Assembly: GCF_041154455.1 (NCBI RefSeq)
Contig: NZ_AP028664.1
Coordinates: forward strand, 3,163,001 to 3,227,000
DNA: 64,000 nucleotides
Source: Variovorax sp. V213
Lineage (GTDB): Bacteria > Pseudomonadota > Gammaproteobacteria > Burkholderiales > Burkholderiaceae_C
Reading direction: 5' to 3'
Shown here: positions 1-9,037 of the stretch, one piece after another
Numbering within the stretch: position 1 is the first letter of the stretch
Layout of the letters: each line of letters starts with the position of its first letter
Position numbers and translations under genes: made by a program
The notes under the pieces: model-generated
Told to the model about the DNA's origin: nothing
What the model saw: only the letters and a program-made list of their open reading frames with translations
Databases searched by the model: none

Positions 1-2288
1 GCCGCGTAGTTGGACCCCACGCCCGGTAGCGCGTGATCGATTTCCGCAAACTGCCGCAAGGTCACCGAGCCGGATGCGCTCACTGCCAGGTCGAAGATGG
101 TGTTGCCGGCCGTGATGGCGCCCGCGGTGGCGGCCGTCGAACCGATGACATTCCCGCCCACCAGGTACAGCTTGATCGAGACGCCGTCGCTCGTGAGTCC
201 GGATGCGCCGCCCGGCGTGGACAGGCCGAGCGCGAAGGTCGAGGCGGTGGAGCCCGCTCCATCGGCGCCGTAGCTGCTCGAGCTCACGCCGAAGGCGGTC
301 GAGAAGTCCTGCGTGGCGGAGTCGGTGGCAGCGCCGATGGTGTCGGCGTCCTGCGTGTTGACCAGCGCCGTGTCGGTGGGCGTTGCCAGCACGATGGACG
401 GGCCGTCGTCGTCGAACCTGATGTTGGCGCCGATATTGAGCAGCTTGGAGTCGCTGGCGGTATCGCCGTCCTGGTCGGTGATCGTCACCGTATCGCTGAG
501 CGTGACCAGGTCGTCGGCCATCGTGGCCTCTTGGTCCGCGTAGTTCGACGATGACCCTGGAAGTGCGTGGTCGATCTCGGCGAACTGCTGCAGCGTCACC
601 GAACCGCTTGCGCTCACGGCCAGGTCGAAAATGGTGTTGGTGGCAAGAATTCCGGCTTCCGTCCCGGATGTCGAACCGATGACCTTGCCGCTCACCAGGT
701 ACAGGTAGATGGTCGCCCCATCGCTCTTGAGCCCCGAGTCGCCACCTTGCGTTTTCACGCCTAGCGCAAAAAGCGGGCTGGTGGTGCCCGCCCCGTCAGC
801 GCCATAGCTGCTCGAAGTCGTGCCGAAGGCGGTCGCGAAGTTCGTGGTGGCGGAGTCGGTGTTGGCTCCGATAGTGTCCGCGTCCTGCGTGTTGACCACC
901 GCGGTGTCGGTTGGCGTCGCCAGCACGATGGAAGGGCCGTCGTCCTCGAAGTTCATCTGCGAGCCGACCTCTGCCGTTGCGCTGGAAACCTGCAGCAGCC
1001 TGAACCCCCCGATGTCGAAGTCCGCGTGGGTGTTGCCCGAGGCATTGAGGGCCGCCCCGTTCTCGACGAGTACCCGATTGTGGTCCGCTGACGTCGTGTA
1101 TTCGATCGAGTAGCCAGCCTTGACGCCGGTGATCGTCGCGACGCCGTTGGTGATGCTGATGGCGATGGTCGAACTCAGTGCGCCCTCGGCGCCATTAGCG
1201 AAGGTTTCGAGAGCCGTCCCGGTGACGGAGTCGAGCACGCGCACGCTCGTGATCGAAACCACCGTGTCGCCTGCATAGCCGTCGATGAAGCTGTTGCCGG
1301 ACTCGACCGCCGTGCTGTATGCGGTGACCTTGACCTGCGCACTCTTTCCGCTTTGCAACTGCACAATGTCGAAATCGGCAGTCCTCGCGCCGAACATGCC
1401 GGTGAAGTCGATGTTCGACTCCAGATCGGCCTCGTTCTGGTCCAGATTCGGAATGGTGACGTCCGCCCTGGCGCCGGTCACGAACGTGAAGCGGATGCCC
1501 TCCTGCTCGGTGATCATCTGGCTGTTGGTGCCGAACGTGGTCGGCCCGCCGGCCTGGCTGGTGTTGATCGTGTCACCGGTGTTGATGTTGACTCCGGTCG
1601 ATTCATTCGCCGGGTCCTTGCCCGTCGCGATGATCGTCACGTCGGAAATCCGGCCGTCGACGATCGTCGGATCGGACTTCGTGAACATCAGGAACAGGTT
1701 CTGGCCAGATGGCGCGTTTGCGAGGTTGAACTCCGTATCCTGGCTGACACTGACGTAGACCTTGTTCAACAGGTTGACTGAATCGTCGGGGTTGGCGGCA
1801 TCGGGATTCGATATCGCTTCGTACTGGACCATCCAGATCTTGGCGCCCGACACCGGGGTTCCCGTTTCCTCCAGGTAGGCGGCGAACACGACGACACCGC
1901 CGGCAGTCTTCCCGTAGACGACGTTGTTGTTGGTCGTGTCGGTGAACAGGAAGATGTCTTCGTTATCGGCGGTATTGAGGCCGCTGTCCAAGCCGTTGAG
2001 CGGAGCGCCGTTCGCGTCCGTGAATGCCATACCGGTGAAAGTGCCGGTCCCGCTGAGCGTGATTGCGTTGGTGCCGGTGTTGCTCCCGTTATAGCCACTC
2101 AAGGCGGCTTTGGTTGGGGCTCCCGCACCCACGGCGGTCAGGCGGTTGGTGAAGGCGGTCGGCAGCGAAGTTGCGAGGATGTCATTGTCGTTGGCGTCTC
2201 CCGCAGGTGCGGCGGTAGCGAGAAGGTTCTGCAAACCGGCGGTTTCGTCCAGAGTAACGGTCGAACCGGGTGTCAAAGTCAGCGGCAT
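1..2288 (-). CDS. Giant DUF5801/T1SS-type repeat surface protein, N-terminal part (cut by window edge)
   Basis: The frame is open from the ATG at 2288 to the window edge, giving 762 codons with no stop. An AAGGAG ribosome site lies 7 bases before the ATG. No signal peptide is visible at the N-terminus, which fits a type I (C-terminal signal) secretion substrate. Residues from about 450 onward form tandem repeats of 178 residues (534 bp). Each carries DDDGPSIVLATPTDTA, a TQDADTIGA segment, a SSSYGADGAG segment and a DLAVSASGSVTL segment, the pattern I associate with DUF5801 repeats-in-toxin domains. The first 440 residues are a Thr/Asn/Asp-rich beta region preceding the repeats. The protein is very acidic with almost no Cys. 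The likely role is a large adhesin or biofilm protein. The rest of the gene and any secretion genes lie to the left of the window. Confidence 0.85.
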   Translation of the reverse strand, partial: MPLTLTPGSTVTLDETAGLQNLLATAAPAGDANDNDILATSLPTAFTNRLTAVGAGAPTKAALSGYNGSNTGTNAITLSGTGTFTGMAFTDANGAPLNGLDSGLNTADNEDIFLFTDTTNNNVVYGKTAGGVVVFAAYLEETGTPVSGAKIWMVQYEAISNPDAANPDDSVNLLNKVYVSVSQDTEFNLANAPSGQNLFLMFTKSDPTIVDGRISDVTIIATGKDPANESTGVNINTGDTINTSQAGGPTTFGTNSQMITEQEGIRFTFVTGARADVTIPNLDQNEADLESNIDFTGMFGARTADFDIVQLQSGKSAQVKVTAYSTAVESGNSFIDGYAGDTVVSITSVRVLDSVTGTALETFANGAEGALSSTIAISITNGVATITGVKAGYSIEYTTSADHNRVLVENGAALNASGNTHADFDIGGFRLLQVSSATAEVGSQMNFEDDGPSIVLATPTDTAVVNTQDADTIGANTDSATTNFATAFGTTSSSYGADGAGTTSPLFALGVKTQGGDSGLKSDGATIYLYLVSGKVIGSTSGTEAGILATNTIFDLAVSASGSVTLQQFAEIDHALPGSSSNYADQEATMADDLVTLSDTVTITDQDGDTASDSKLLNIGANIRFDDDGPSIVLATPTDTALVNTQDADTIGAATDSATQDFSTAFGVSSSSYGADGAGSTASTFALGLSTPGGASGLTSDGVSIKLYLVGGNVIGSTAATAGAITAGNTIFDLAVSASGSVTLRQFAEIDHALPGVGSNYA
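416..1484 (-). repeat. Tandem 534-bp coding repeats
   Basis: The DDDGP-coding motif occurs near 930-950 and again near 396-416. The SNYAD-type motif occurs near 540-554 and again near 6-20. All are spaced 534 bp apart, in frame, inside the surface-protein gene. The copies are nearly identical over long stretches and differ mainly in a loop segment. At least two units are visible and more are expected to the left. Confidence 0.8.
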
Positions 2289-2589
2289 GTTCGCTCCTTG
2301 TTGTTAGGAAAAACCGGCCGACGGAGAACAGCGCAACTCGAGATGAGCTGCGTTCACTGGCAATTGACCAGGTTCACTTATCGGCAAGGGGAGACGATGC
2401 TGAACCGCGGGCCCGCGCACTGTCCATAGGTCGAAAGTTGTCACCCAAAGGATGACGCGCCGCGCCGGCCGTCGCGCCTGGACCCGCCATACATCTCGAT
2501 ACCTTGCGACGCCAGGAACCATTCCGGACAACCATGTAACCCTTTATCATTAATTCGAAGGTGCATTCAACAGGCACCCCGGGGGAAAC

Positions 2590-3708
2590 ATGCAAGTCCC
2601 ACGCTCGTCTGCGGGGCTGGTTTCTGCGTGGAACGTAGATTCGCAGCCATCAGTGCAAAACTCTCGCGCGCTGCGCACCTCGCGCTGTTTTCAACCCGTC
2701 CCGCTCGAAATCCCGCCTCCTGGGCCCCACCCTGCGTTCGAAACCGGCGTTTCGGTCCTGATCGCAACCTGCCCAGGCCGCTCATCGACACTGTGCGGAC
2801 TGGGCCTGTTGGCCTCGAGGCACCGGGCCGACCGGATGTACCAGATCAAGCACGTGGAGATGGACTGCCTCTCTGACCTGGATGCCCGCTGCCGGCAGCA
2901 GGCACCTCGTTTGCTGGTCGTGGACATCACGTTGATTTCGCCGGAAGGAGTCGGCAGATTGGACGATCTGCGCCGCCACTTTCCCGCCACCGACTGGCTG
3001 CTCGGCTGGGAGCAGCCCTCGACCCAGGGCCTGGATGCAGCGATCCGAATCCAGGCCCGCGGCTGCGTCGAATGGGCCGCGAGCCCGGAGCATTTCGCAC
3101 GATCGCTGGATGCCGTGCTGGCAGGCACCCTGGGTTTTCCGGTTCCGGTATTGCAGGCGCTGTATCTGGCCGTGCTGCGATTGGTGGCAGCCGGCGGGCG
3201 GCCGGCACCCAGTGCAACACCGTTTGCAGTCAGGCTCACCGCGCGCGAGGACGAGGTGCTGTCGCTGATGCACCGGGACATGTCCAACAAGCAGATTGCC
3301 GAGCGACTCGGCATCAGCGTCAACACAGTCAAGAAGCACCTTGCTCATGTGTCCGCGAAGCAGGGGCAGCACAGCCGGCGCTGGCATCTCGCCCGACCCG
3401 GGCTGGTCGGACCGGTTGCGGCGGAAGGATCCATCTCGCATCTCGAGCCGGCACCCTCGCCACTCCCCGCTGGGAAACTCAGGATGGTGGCCGCATCGAA
3501 TGTCCCGCGCGACGCGGGCTGCTTCAAGAACCTGGCCGGCGGCCAGTTTCCTCGGATCTCCTATCACCTGGGCGGGGCCGCGGACAGCGACCTGTTTGAA
3601 ACTGCTGCGCCGAAGATCGACCCGCATCTTTCCTGCTACGCCGGATGGCCCAGTCTCTTCTCGACGGTGCCGGCGATGAAGAGCGTCTTCGCGTTTCGGA
3701 GCAAGTAG
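2590..3708 (+). CDS. LuxR-type regulator with degenerate receiver-like N-terminus
   Basis: Residues about 215-265 (LTAREDEVLSLMHRD, SNKQIAERLGIS, VNTVKKHLAHV) are a clear LuxR/GerE DNA-binding domain. Residues 54-190 look like a worn receiver domain: it starts VSVLIATCPG and has LLVVDIT where the phospho-acceptor Asp would be, but I do not see the usual acidic pair at the start. The ATG at 2590 is the first in frame. The first 50 residues look unlike a folded domain, so the true start may be further in, for example the ATG at 2836. Unusually, about 90 residues follow the HTH with no recognisable domain, and that tail may be read-through after loss of the original stop. The gene is divergent from the giant surface protein, so control of that gene is a reasonable guess, but only by position. 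Confidence 0.7.
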   Translation: MQVPRSSAGLVSAWNVDSQPSVQNSRALRTSRCFQPVPLEIPPPGPHPAFETGVSVLIATCPGRSSTLCGLGLLASRHRADRMYQIKHVEMDCLSDLDARCRQQAPRLLVVDITLISPEGVGRLDDLRRHFPATDWLLGWEQPSTQGLDAAIRIQARGCVEWAASPEHFARSLDAVLAGTLGFPVPVLQALYLAVLRLVAAGGRPAPSATPFAVRLTAREDEVLSLMHRDMSNKQIAERLGISVNTVKKHLAHVSAKQGQHSRRWHLARPGLVGPVAAEGSISHLEPAPSPLPAGKLRMVAASNVPRDAGCFKNLAGGQFPRISYHLGGAADSDLFETAAPKIDPHLSCYAGWPSLFSTVPAMKSVFAFRSK

Positions 3709-3738
3709 CAATCGGGACCATCGAGGATCCGCAAGCGC

Positions 3739-4632
3739 CTACACGCTTGCGGCAATCCGCTCCCGCAGCCACCGGTGCGCCGGGTCCCGGTGCCGCCGCT
3801 CGTGCCACAGCATGGCCATCTCATAGCCCGGCACTTCCAGCGGCGCCTCCACCACGCGCAGCCCCGGTGCGCCGCGCGCCAGCCGCTCGGGCAGCATCGC
3901 GACCATGTCGGTGCCGGCCAGCACCGACATCATGAAAAGGAAATGCGGCACCGACAGCGCCACGCGCCGCGCCAAGCCCTTTTCCGCCAGCGCCTCGTCG
4001 GTCGGCCCGACGAAGCCACCGCCGCCGAGCGACACCACCACGTGCTCCAGCGCGCAGAACTGCGCGAGCGTGGGCCGGCGCTTCAGCCGTGGATGGCCGG
4101 CCCGCCCGGCCAGCACGTAGCGCTCGTTGAACAGCACCCGCCGGTGCAGCCCGGGCGGCGCGCCCACGCTGGTGTGGAAGAACAGGTCGATCTCCCCCTG
4201 CTCCAACTGCCGCGCCATGCGCGATGGCACCGCCTCCACCACGGCCAGCCGGGTGCCCGGCGCGGCCGCGCGCAGCCCGCCGAGCGCGGGCAGCAGGATC
4301 GCCGACTCGGCATAGTCGGCCGCGGCCACGTGCCAGGTGACGGTCGCCTCGGCGGGGTCGAAAGGTTTTGTAGGCGCCACCGCGCGGCCCAATGACTCCA
4401 GCGCTTCGCGCAGCGGCTCCCGCAGTTCGTCGGCGCGTGCGGTGGGCCGCATGCCGCGCTGCGCGGGCACCAGCAGCGGATCGTCGAACACCTCGCGCAG
4501 CTTGGCGAGCTGCACGCTCACCGAAGGCTGCGACAGGTTCAGCCGCCCGGCCGCGCGCGTCACGTTGCGCTCGGCCAGCAGCACGTCGAGCGTGATCAGG
4601 AGGTTGAGGTCGAGGCGGCTGAAATTGTTCAT
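3739..4632 (-). CDS. LysR-family transcriptional regulator
   Basis: At 297 residues it has the family's normal length. The N-terminal winged helix-turn-helix is clear (LDLNLLITLDVLLAERNVT, RAAGRLNLSQPSVSVQLAKL), followed by a substrate-binding effector domain. This is the NodD/NahR-like branch by its LNLL...L start and the GMRPTARADEL segment. It is transcribed away from the oxidoreductase gene starting at 4725, across an AT-rich 90-bp gap (4633-4724) in a GC-rich region. This is the usual LysR arrangement for regulating the divergent gene and itself. No strong ribosome site precedes the ATG. The effector is unknown. Confidence 0.9.
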   Translation of the reverse strand: MNNFSRLDLNLLITLDVLLAERNVTRAAGRLNLSQPSVSVQLAKLREVFDDPLLVPAQRGMRPTARADELREPLREALESLGRAVAPTKPFDPAEATVTWHVAAADYAESAILLPALGGLRAAAPGTRLAVVEAVPSRMARQLEQGEIDLFFHTSVGAPPGLHRRVLFNERYVLAGRAGHPRLKRRPTLAQFCALEHVVVSLGGGGFVGPTDEALAEKGLARRVALSVPHFLFMMSVLAGTDMVAMLPERLARGAPGLRVVEAPLEVPGYEMAMLWHERRHRDPAHRWLRERIAASV

Positions 4633-4724
4633 GGCAATGGCTGGAATTTGAACTATTCATTTCCAATATATCTCCATCTTCCGTAGCCTGCGTGCATGTT
4701 CTTCATTCCACAGGTTCTGCCATC

Positions 4725-5504
4725 GTGAAAATCCTCCTCGTCCACGCCCACCCCGAAGCCCGATCGCTCAACGGCTCGCTGAAAAACTTCATGCTGGAAC
4801 GCCTTGCGCAATCCGGGCACGAAGTGCGCGTGTCCGACCTCTACGCCATGCAATGGAAGCCGACACTGGCCGCCGACGACTTTGCGCACCTCGAGCCCGG
4901 CGCCCACTTCGATCCCATCGCGGATTCGCTGCGCGCCTTCGAGTCCGGCACCCAGCGCGAAGAAGTCGCCGCCGAGCAGGCCAAGCTGCTGTGGGCCGAC
5001 GCCGTGATCTTCCAGTTCCCGCTCTGGTGGTACACGATGCCGGCCATCCTCAAGGGTTGGGTCGACCGCGTCTACGCCTATGGCTTTGCCTACGGCGTGG
5101 GCGAGCATTCCGACACCCACTGGGGCGACCGCTTCGGCCAGGGCGTGATGGCCGGCAAGCGCGCGATGCTGGTGGTAACCACCGGCGGCTGGGCGCCGCA
5201 CTACAGCCCACGCGGCATCAACGGGCCGATGGACGACCTGCTGTTTCCCATCCACCACGGCATCCTCTACTACCCGGGCTTCGAGGTGCTGCCGCCTTTC
5301 GTGGTGTACCGCACCGGCAAGGTCGATACCGCCGCCTACGCGCGCATCACCGAAGACCTCGGCCACCGGCTCGATGCGCTTTGGACGACGGCCCCGATTC
5401 CGTTCCGTGCGCAGAACGCCGGCGACTACGAGATTCCCGCCCTCACCTTGCGGCCCGACATCGCGCCGGGCCGCTCGGGGTTCGCGGCGCACGTCGACGG
5501 TTAG
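4725..5504 (+). CDS. Flavodoxin-fold NAD(P)H oxidoreductase (MdaB/KefF-like quinone reductase family)
   Basis: The protein has 259 residues counted from the GTG at 4725 (VKILLVHAHPEARSLNGSL). An upstream in-frame GTG at 4692 would add 11 residues that do not look like the family. The N-terminal beta-strand plus HPEARSLNGS loop is the FMN phosphate-binding site of the NQO1/MdaB fold. The QFPLWWYTMPAILKGWVDRV motif and the later TTGGW segment are typical of the family. It probably reduces quinones or similar electrophiles with NAD(P)H using FMN in the cytoplasm. It faces the LysR gene and converges with, and overlaps by 4 bases, the lipoprotein hydrolase gene ending at 5501. Confidence 0.85.
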   Translation: MKILLVHAHPEARSLNGSLKNFMLERLAQSGHEVRVSDLYAMQWKPTLAADDFAHLEPGAHFDPIADSLRAFESGTQREEVAAEQAKLLWADAVIFQFPLWWYTMPAILKGWVDRVYAYGFAYGVGEHSDTHWGDRFGQGVMAGKRAMLVVTTGGWAPHYSPRGINGPMDDLLFPIHHGILYYPGFEVLPPFVVYRTGKVDTAAYARITEDLGHRLDALWTTAPIPFRAQNAGDYEIPALTLRPDIAPGRSGFAAHVDG

Positions 5505-7588
5505 GGCAACACGGGGTTGGCGGCCGCGTTCGCGATCGCGGCATCGGCGTCCACGCGCAGCATGAAGCGCTTCGCCACCAGTTCGTTGGCCGCGGCCGTC
5601 ACGGCTGCGACGTAACCGGCCTGGTCCGTGTAACGCTCCTGCAGCGAGAGCCGCGGATCGCTCGTGCCCGCGCGCTGCGCGGCTGTCTTCACGAACGGAA
5701 AGTACGAGCCGAAGAGGCCCGCCAGGTCGATGGTGGCCGGCCTGCTGGTGTAGTTCCAGCCGGTGTTGGTGCCAACGGGCACCGCCACGTCCAGGCTGCG
5801 GATGCCCGCGATGTCGTTGCCGTCGGCGTCCACCTGCGGCACGAGAATGGCGTAGTCGCGGCCAAGGTAGGCCGGCGGCACCTGAGTGGCAATGCCGCTC
5901 TCGTCCTGCGGCCGGTAGTTCGGACCCCAGTCGAGCAGCGAATAGGTGTTGACCAGGCCGGTGTAGGCGGCGCCCGGAATGGCCGGGAACTTGAGCTGCT
6001 GTGGCCGCACCAGCGTGGCGTCGGCCAGCTTGGGCACCTGGCTGTCGGGCGGCGTGGTGCCCTTGACGACCCACTCCTCGAGGTTCTGGTAGAGCGCGCG
6101 CACCACCGGCACCACGCCGGCGTTTGCGTTGGTGGCGTAGAGCGCCCCCGCGCTCGCGCCCGGCAGCGAGGGAAGCCCCAGCAGGTGGTGCGTGCTCGCG
6201 TAGTAGTAGATGCGCGCGTTGTCGGGCTGCACCAGGTCCGCCGTGCCCCAGGCGTCGGTCAGCAATGGCGAACCCTGCAGCACATAGAACTCGGTGCCGC
6301 TGAAGCCGATGAAGAGCTTGGGACAGGTGCCGCTCGCCTCGCAGCGCGACAGGATACCGCCGCGGCGCTGGGCCACGTCGTCCACGTAGTTCTTCGAAAG
6401 CCCGCGCGTGCCGGCCTGGCCGAAGGCCGTGTGGTCGGTGCGCACGCCTCCGCCGCCGCCGGGAATCGCAAAGCGCATGTTGATGTTGGTCTGCCGCGCC
6501 GCAATCTGCGCGAACACGCCGTCGAACACCTTGCGGCCCGCGCGGTCCTCGTTGAAGCCGAGGTGGACGAAGGTCTTCATGAAGTTGCCGCACTGCGACA
6601 CGCCGGAAGCAATGGTGTTCTTGATGGCGGCAGCCACCGGGTTGGCGGTGCCTGCAGCGTCGCTCGCTTCATGATGGAAAAAGGCGATCATGTCGCGCAC
6701 GGCCGCAAGCCCCAGGCCCATGACCTTCGGGTTCTTTGCGACATACACCAGCTCGTACATGTAGGCCGGGTCCCATTTGTCCCTGAGGCACACGCTGGTC
6801 TCGTCGGGCGTGCCGGGGAACGGCGCGGCGGTGCTGCACTTGGCAAATTTCCAGTCAGTCGCGGGAATGAGCTGGCGCGCATCGGCTTCGTTGATGCGCC
6901 GCGTGAGCACGTAGCCGGGCTGCGTGTTGTCGAGGCTCGCGGTCGCATAGGCCTGCATTGCCGCGTTGTACGGCCCGCCGGGCAGCGCCAGCGAATCGTT
7001 GGTGGCCGCCGTGGGCAGCAGCTCCGCGCGGTAGGTGCCGGTGATGGTGCTGCCATCGGTGTTCCTGGCCACGGGTACCTGGAGCGTGAGCTTGCCGGCC
7101 GCGGCCGGCACGTCGCCCTGCCACGCAGCCGTGAGGAACACGTAGCCGCGCGACGCAAAGTACGGATCGAGATTGACGATGTTGCCGCGGTTGGGTGCGT
7201 CGTAGCGCAGCACGCCGTTGGCCTTGCCCATGTCCTTGGGCTTGAACAGCACGAAGTCGGAGCTGTACTCCACCTTGCCGTTGACGTTGCGAGGCGCGAG
7301 CGACAGGTCCTGGATGATGGCGTTGTGCGCGTCCCTGGGGTCGACCTCGCCCGTGAAGGTGCCGGTGATCTTCTCGTAGGCTCCCACGCTGCCGAAGGTG
7401 CCGGCAACGTCCTCGGTCTTGGAGATGGCGAGCTTGAACTTCGGCGCTTCGGAGGCTGCCGGCGGTGGTGCCGTTGCGGCCGGCGGCGGCAGCACGAAGC
7501 CACCGCCTCCGCCGCCGCTTCCGCCGCAAGCGCTCAAAAAAAGGGCGGCCGAAGCCACCGTGGCAGCCAACAGGCTCCAGCGTTTCAT
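5501..7588 (-). CDS. Large lipoprotein of the alpha/beta hydrolase domain family (Abhydrolase_10-like)
   Basis: The protein has 695 residues. It starts MKRWSLLAATVASAALFLSAC, a lipoprotein signal with an LSAC lipobox, followed by a Gly-rich and Pro/Ala-rich linker. GVSQCGNFMKTFVHLGFNED followed by RKVFDGVFAQIAARQTN matches the nucleophile region of the large 'alpha/beta hydrolase domain' family. That site normally reads SQSG, but here it is SQCG. A C-terminal acidic/His region is less clear. The substrate is not known; esters or oligomers outside the cytoplasm are likely because of the lipid anchor. An AAGGAGACAA ribosome site precedes the ATG. It is the last gene of the apparent AtuA-AtuA-like-Bug-hydrolase operon. 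Confidence 0.75.
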   Translation of the reverse strand: MKRWSLLAATVASAALFLSACGGSGGGGGGFVLPPPAATAPPPAASEAPKFKLAISKTEDVAGTFGSVGAYEKITGTFTGEVDPRDAHNAIIQDLSLAPRNVNGKVEYSSDFVLFKPKDMGKANGVLRYDAPNRGNIVNLDPYFASRGYVFLTAAWQGDVPAAAGKLTLQVPVARNTDGSTITGTYRAELLPTAATNDSLALPGGPYNAAMQAYATASLDNTQPGYVLTRRINEADARQLIPATDWKFAKCSTAAPFPGTPDETSVCLRDKWDPAYMYELVYVAKNPKVMGLGLAAVRDMIAFFHHEASDAAGTANPVAAAIKNTIASGVSQCGNFMKTFVHLGFNEDRAGRKVFDGVFAQIAARQTNINMRFAIPGGGGGVRTDHTAFGQAGTRGLSKNYVDDVAQRRGGILSRCEASGTCPKLFIGFSGTEFYVLQGSPLLTDAWGTADLVQPDNARIYYYASTHHLLGLPSLPGASAGALYATNANAGVVPVVRALYQNLEEWVVKGTTPPDSQVPKLADATLVRPQQLKFPAIPGAAYTGLVNTYSLLDWGPNYRPQDESGIATQVPPAYLGRDYAILVPQVDADGNDIAGIRSLDVAVPVGTNTGWNYTSRPATIDLAGLFGSYFPFVKTAAQRAGTSDPRLSLQERYTDQAGYVAAVTAAANELVAKRFMLRVDADAAIANAAANPVLP

Positions 7589-7651
7589 GGTTTGTCTCCT
7601 TCGTTGTGGTGTCTCTGCGGTGCCGGTCTCCGCTACGGCCAGAGGCGCGCG

Positions 7652-8620
7652 CTACTCGGCTTCGATGCCGGCGGCCTTCACGATGCGGCCCCACTTCTGC
7701 GACTCGGCCGTCTGGAACTTGGCGAGCTCTTCAGGCGAGGTGGTGAACACCTCGGTGCCCGTGGGTTCGTAGAAAGCGGTCTTCGCGGATTCGCTCTTCG
7801 CGGCCTTCACCAGCAGCTCGTTGAGCCGCTTGACCACGGCGGGCGGCGTCTTCGCGGGTGCATAGGCCGCGAACCAGTAGCCCATTTCGTAGCCCTTCAC
7901 GCCGGCTTCCGAAATGGTCGGCACATCCGGGGCAAGCGGCGAACGCGCGGCGCTCGAAACACCCAGCGCGCGCAACTTGCCGCCTTTCACCTGCGGCAGG
8001 CCCGTGGCCGCGTCGGTGATCATCATGTGGATCTGCCCACCGAGCAGGTCGGTGACGGCCAGCGTGTTGCTCTTGTAGGGCACGTGCAGCAGCTTGATGT
8101 CGGCCATCTGCTGCAGCAGCTCGCCCGCCATGCGGCTCGACGAACTGCCGCTGCCGAAGCTGTATTTGCCCGGCTCCTTCTTCGCGAGCGCCACGAACTC
8201 GGCCACGCTCTTGGCCGGGAACGAAGGGTTCACCACCATGATCTGCCCGCCCTTCCCGAGCGCCGCGACAGGCGCAAAGTCTTTCACCGGGTCATAGGGC
8301 AGCTTCTTGAACAGGTGCTCGTTGGCGGCATGCGTGGTGTTGGTGGTGATCAGCACCGTGTAGCCGTCAGCCGCGGCCTTGGCCGCCTGCTGCGAGGCAA
8401 TGAAGCCGCTGGCCCCGGCCTTGTTGTCGATCACGACGGGCTGCCTGGTCTCCGCGGTAATGCTGTTGCCCAGCGCGCGTGCGATCTGGTCGGTGGCCGT
8501 GCCGGCCGCGAAGGGCACAACAAAGGTGATGGGCTTTTCTGGAAAGGCCTGTTGCGCATGGCCCAGCAGCGGCGCCAGGGCCAGCGCGGCGGCCGAAAGG
8601 GTCAGGGAACGTCGTTTCAT
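7652..8620 (-). CDS. Bug-family (TctC-type) periplasmic solute receptor
   Basis: The protein has 322 residues. It has a clean signal peptide (MKRRSLTLSAAALALAPLLGHAQQ, cut after AQ/QA), then FPEKPITFVVPFAAGTATDQIARALG, the conserved Bug N-terminal strand and ligand loop. HVPYKSNTLAVTDLLGGQIHMM is the second conserved hinge region. It binds a carboxylate or similar solute in the periplasm. No TctA/TctB membrane genes are in the window, so it is an orphan receptor here. It sits between the AtuA-like genes and the hydrolase gene, all on the same strand, suggesting uptake or sensing of that pathway's substrate. A GGAGACAAAACA ribosome site precedes the ATG. Confidence 0.92.
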   Translation of the reverse strand: MKRRSLTLSAAALALAPLLGHAQQAFPEKPITFVVPFAAGTATDQIARALGNSITAETRQPVVIDNKAGASGFIASQQAAKAAADGYTVLITTNTTHAANEHLFKKLPYDPVKDFAPVAALGKGGQIMVVNPSFPAKSVAEFVALAKKEPGKYSFGSGSSSSRMAGELLQQMADIKLLHVPYKSNTLAVTDLLGGQIHMMITDAATGLPQVKGGKLRALGVSSAARSPLAPDVPTISEAGVKGYEMGYWFAAYAPAKTPPAVVKRLNELLVKAAKSESAKTAFYEPTGTEVFTTSPEELAKFQTAESQKWGRIVKAAGIEAE

Positions 8621-8665
8621 TGTTTTGTCTCCGGATGGATGAGTAAGGGAAAAGAGAGACTGTTG

Positions 8666-9037
8666 CTACCGTCCCGCCAGCAGCGGCGCGAGTGCGCGTG
8701 GCACGCGGATGGGCATGTCGAGCAAGAGGAACGACAGCGCCTTGCCATGCGCATCGAGGTTCAGCGCATCGTTGACGCCGCCGTCGAGCACCGCGTCGAG
8801 CACGAAGTTCATCGCATGCAGCCGGGGCAGCAGGAAGCGCTGCACCCGTGCCGGTGCGCGGTGGCGGAATTGCATCGACACACGCTCGGGCGTGAGCTGC
8901 TCGGCCAGCATGGGGTAGAGCTCCGGATGCCAGGCGATCACGCTGATGTTGGAGCGGTCGCCCTTGTCGCCGGTGCGGCCATGGGCGGCACGGTAGAGCG
9001 GTACTTCGATCATGTCTGCCGTTGTGTTCATGTTCAT
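8666..9037 (-). CDS. AtuA-like small domain protein
   Basis: The protein has 123 residues and matches the ferredoxin-fold domain that follows the main AtuA/DUF1446 domain in many proteins (VPLYRAAHGRTGDKGDRSNISVIA, then MQFRHRAPARVQRFLLPRLHAMNFVLDAVLDGG). Here it is a separate gene whose ATG overlaps the AtuA stop codon by four bases, so the two products are probably made in equal amounts and act together. The RTGDKGDRSN motif is the best-conserved part of the domain. The exact reaction is unknown to me. Confidence 0.8.
   Translation of the reverse strand: MNMNTTADMIEVPLYRAAHGRTGDKGDRSNISVIAWHPELYPMLAEQLTPERVSMQFRHRAPARVQRFLLPRLHAMNFVLDAVLDGGVNDALNLDAHGKALSFLLLDMPIRVPRALAPLLAGR

Noticed and set aside
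1..1500. CRISPR-like array from regular repetition in the left part of the window
   Set aside because: The repeats are 534 bp long, in frame and coding. There are no short repeats with unique spacers.
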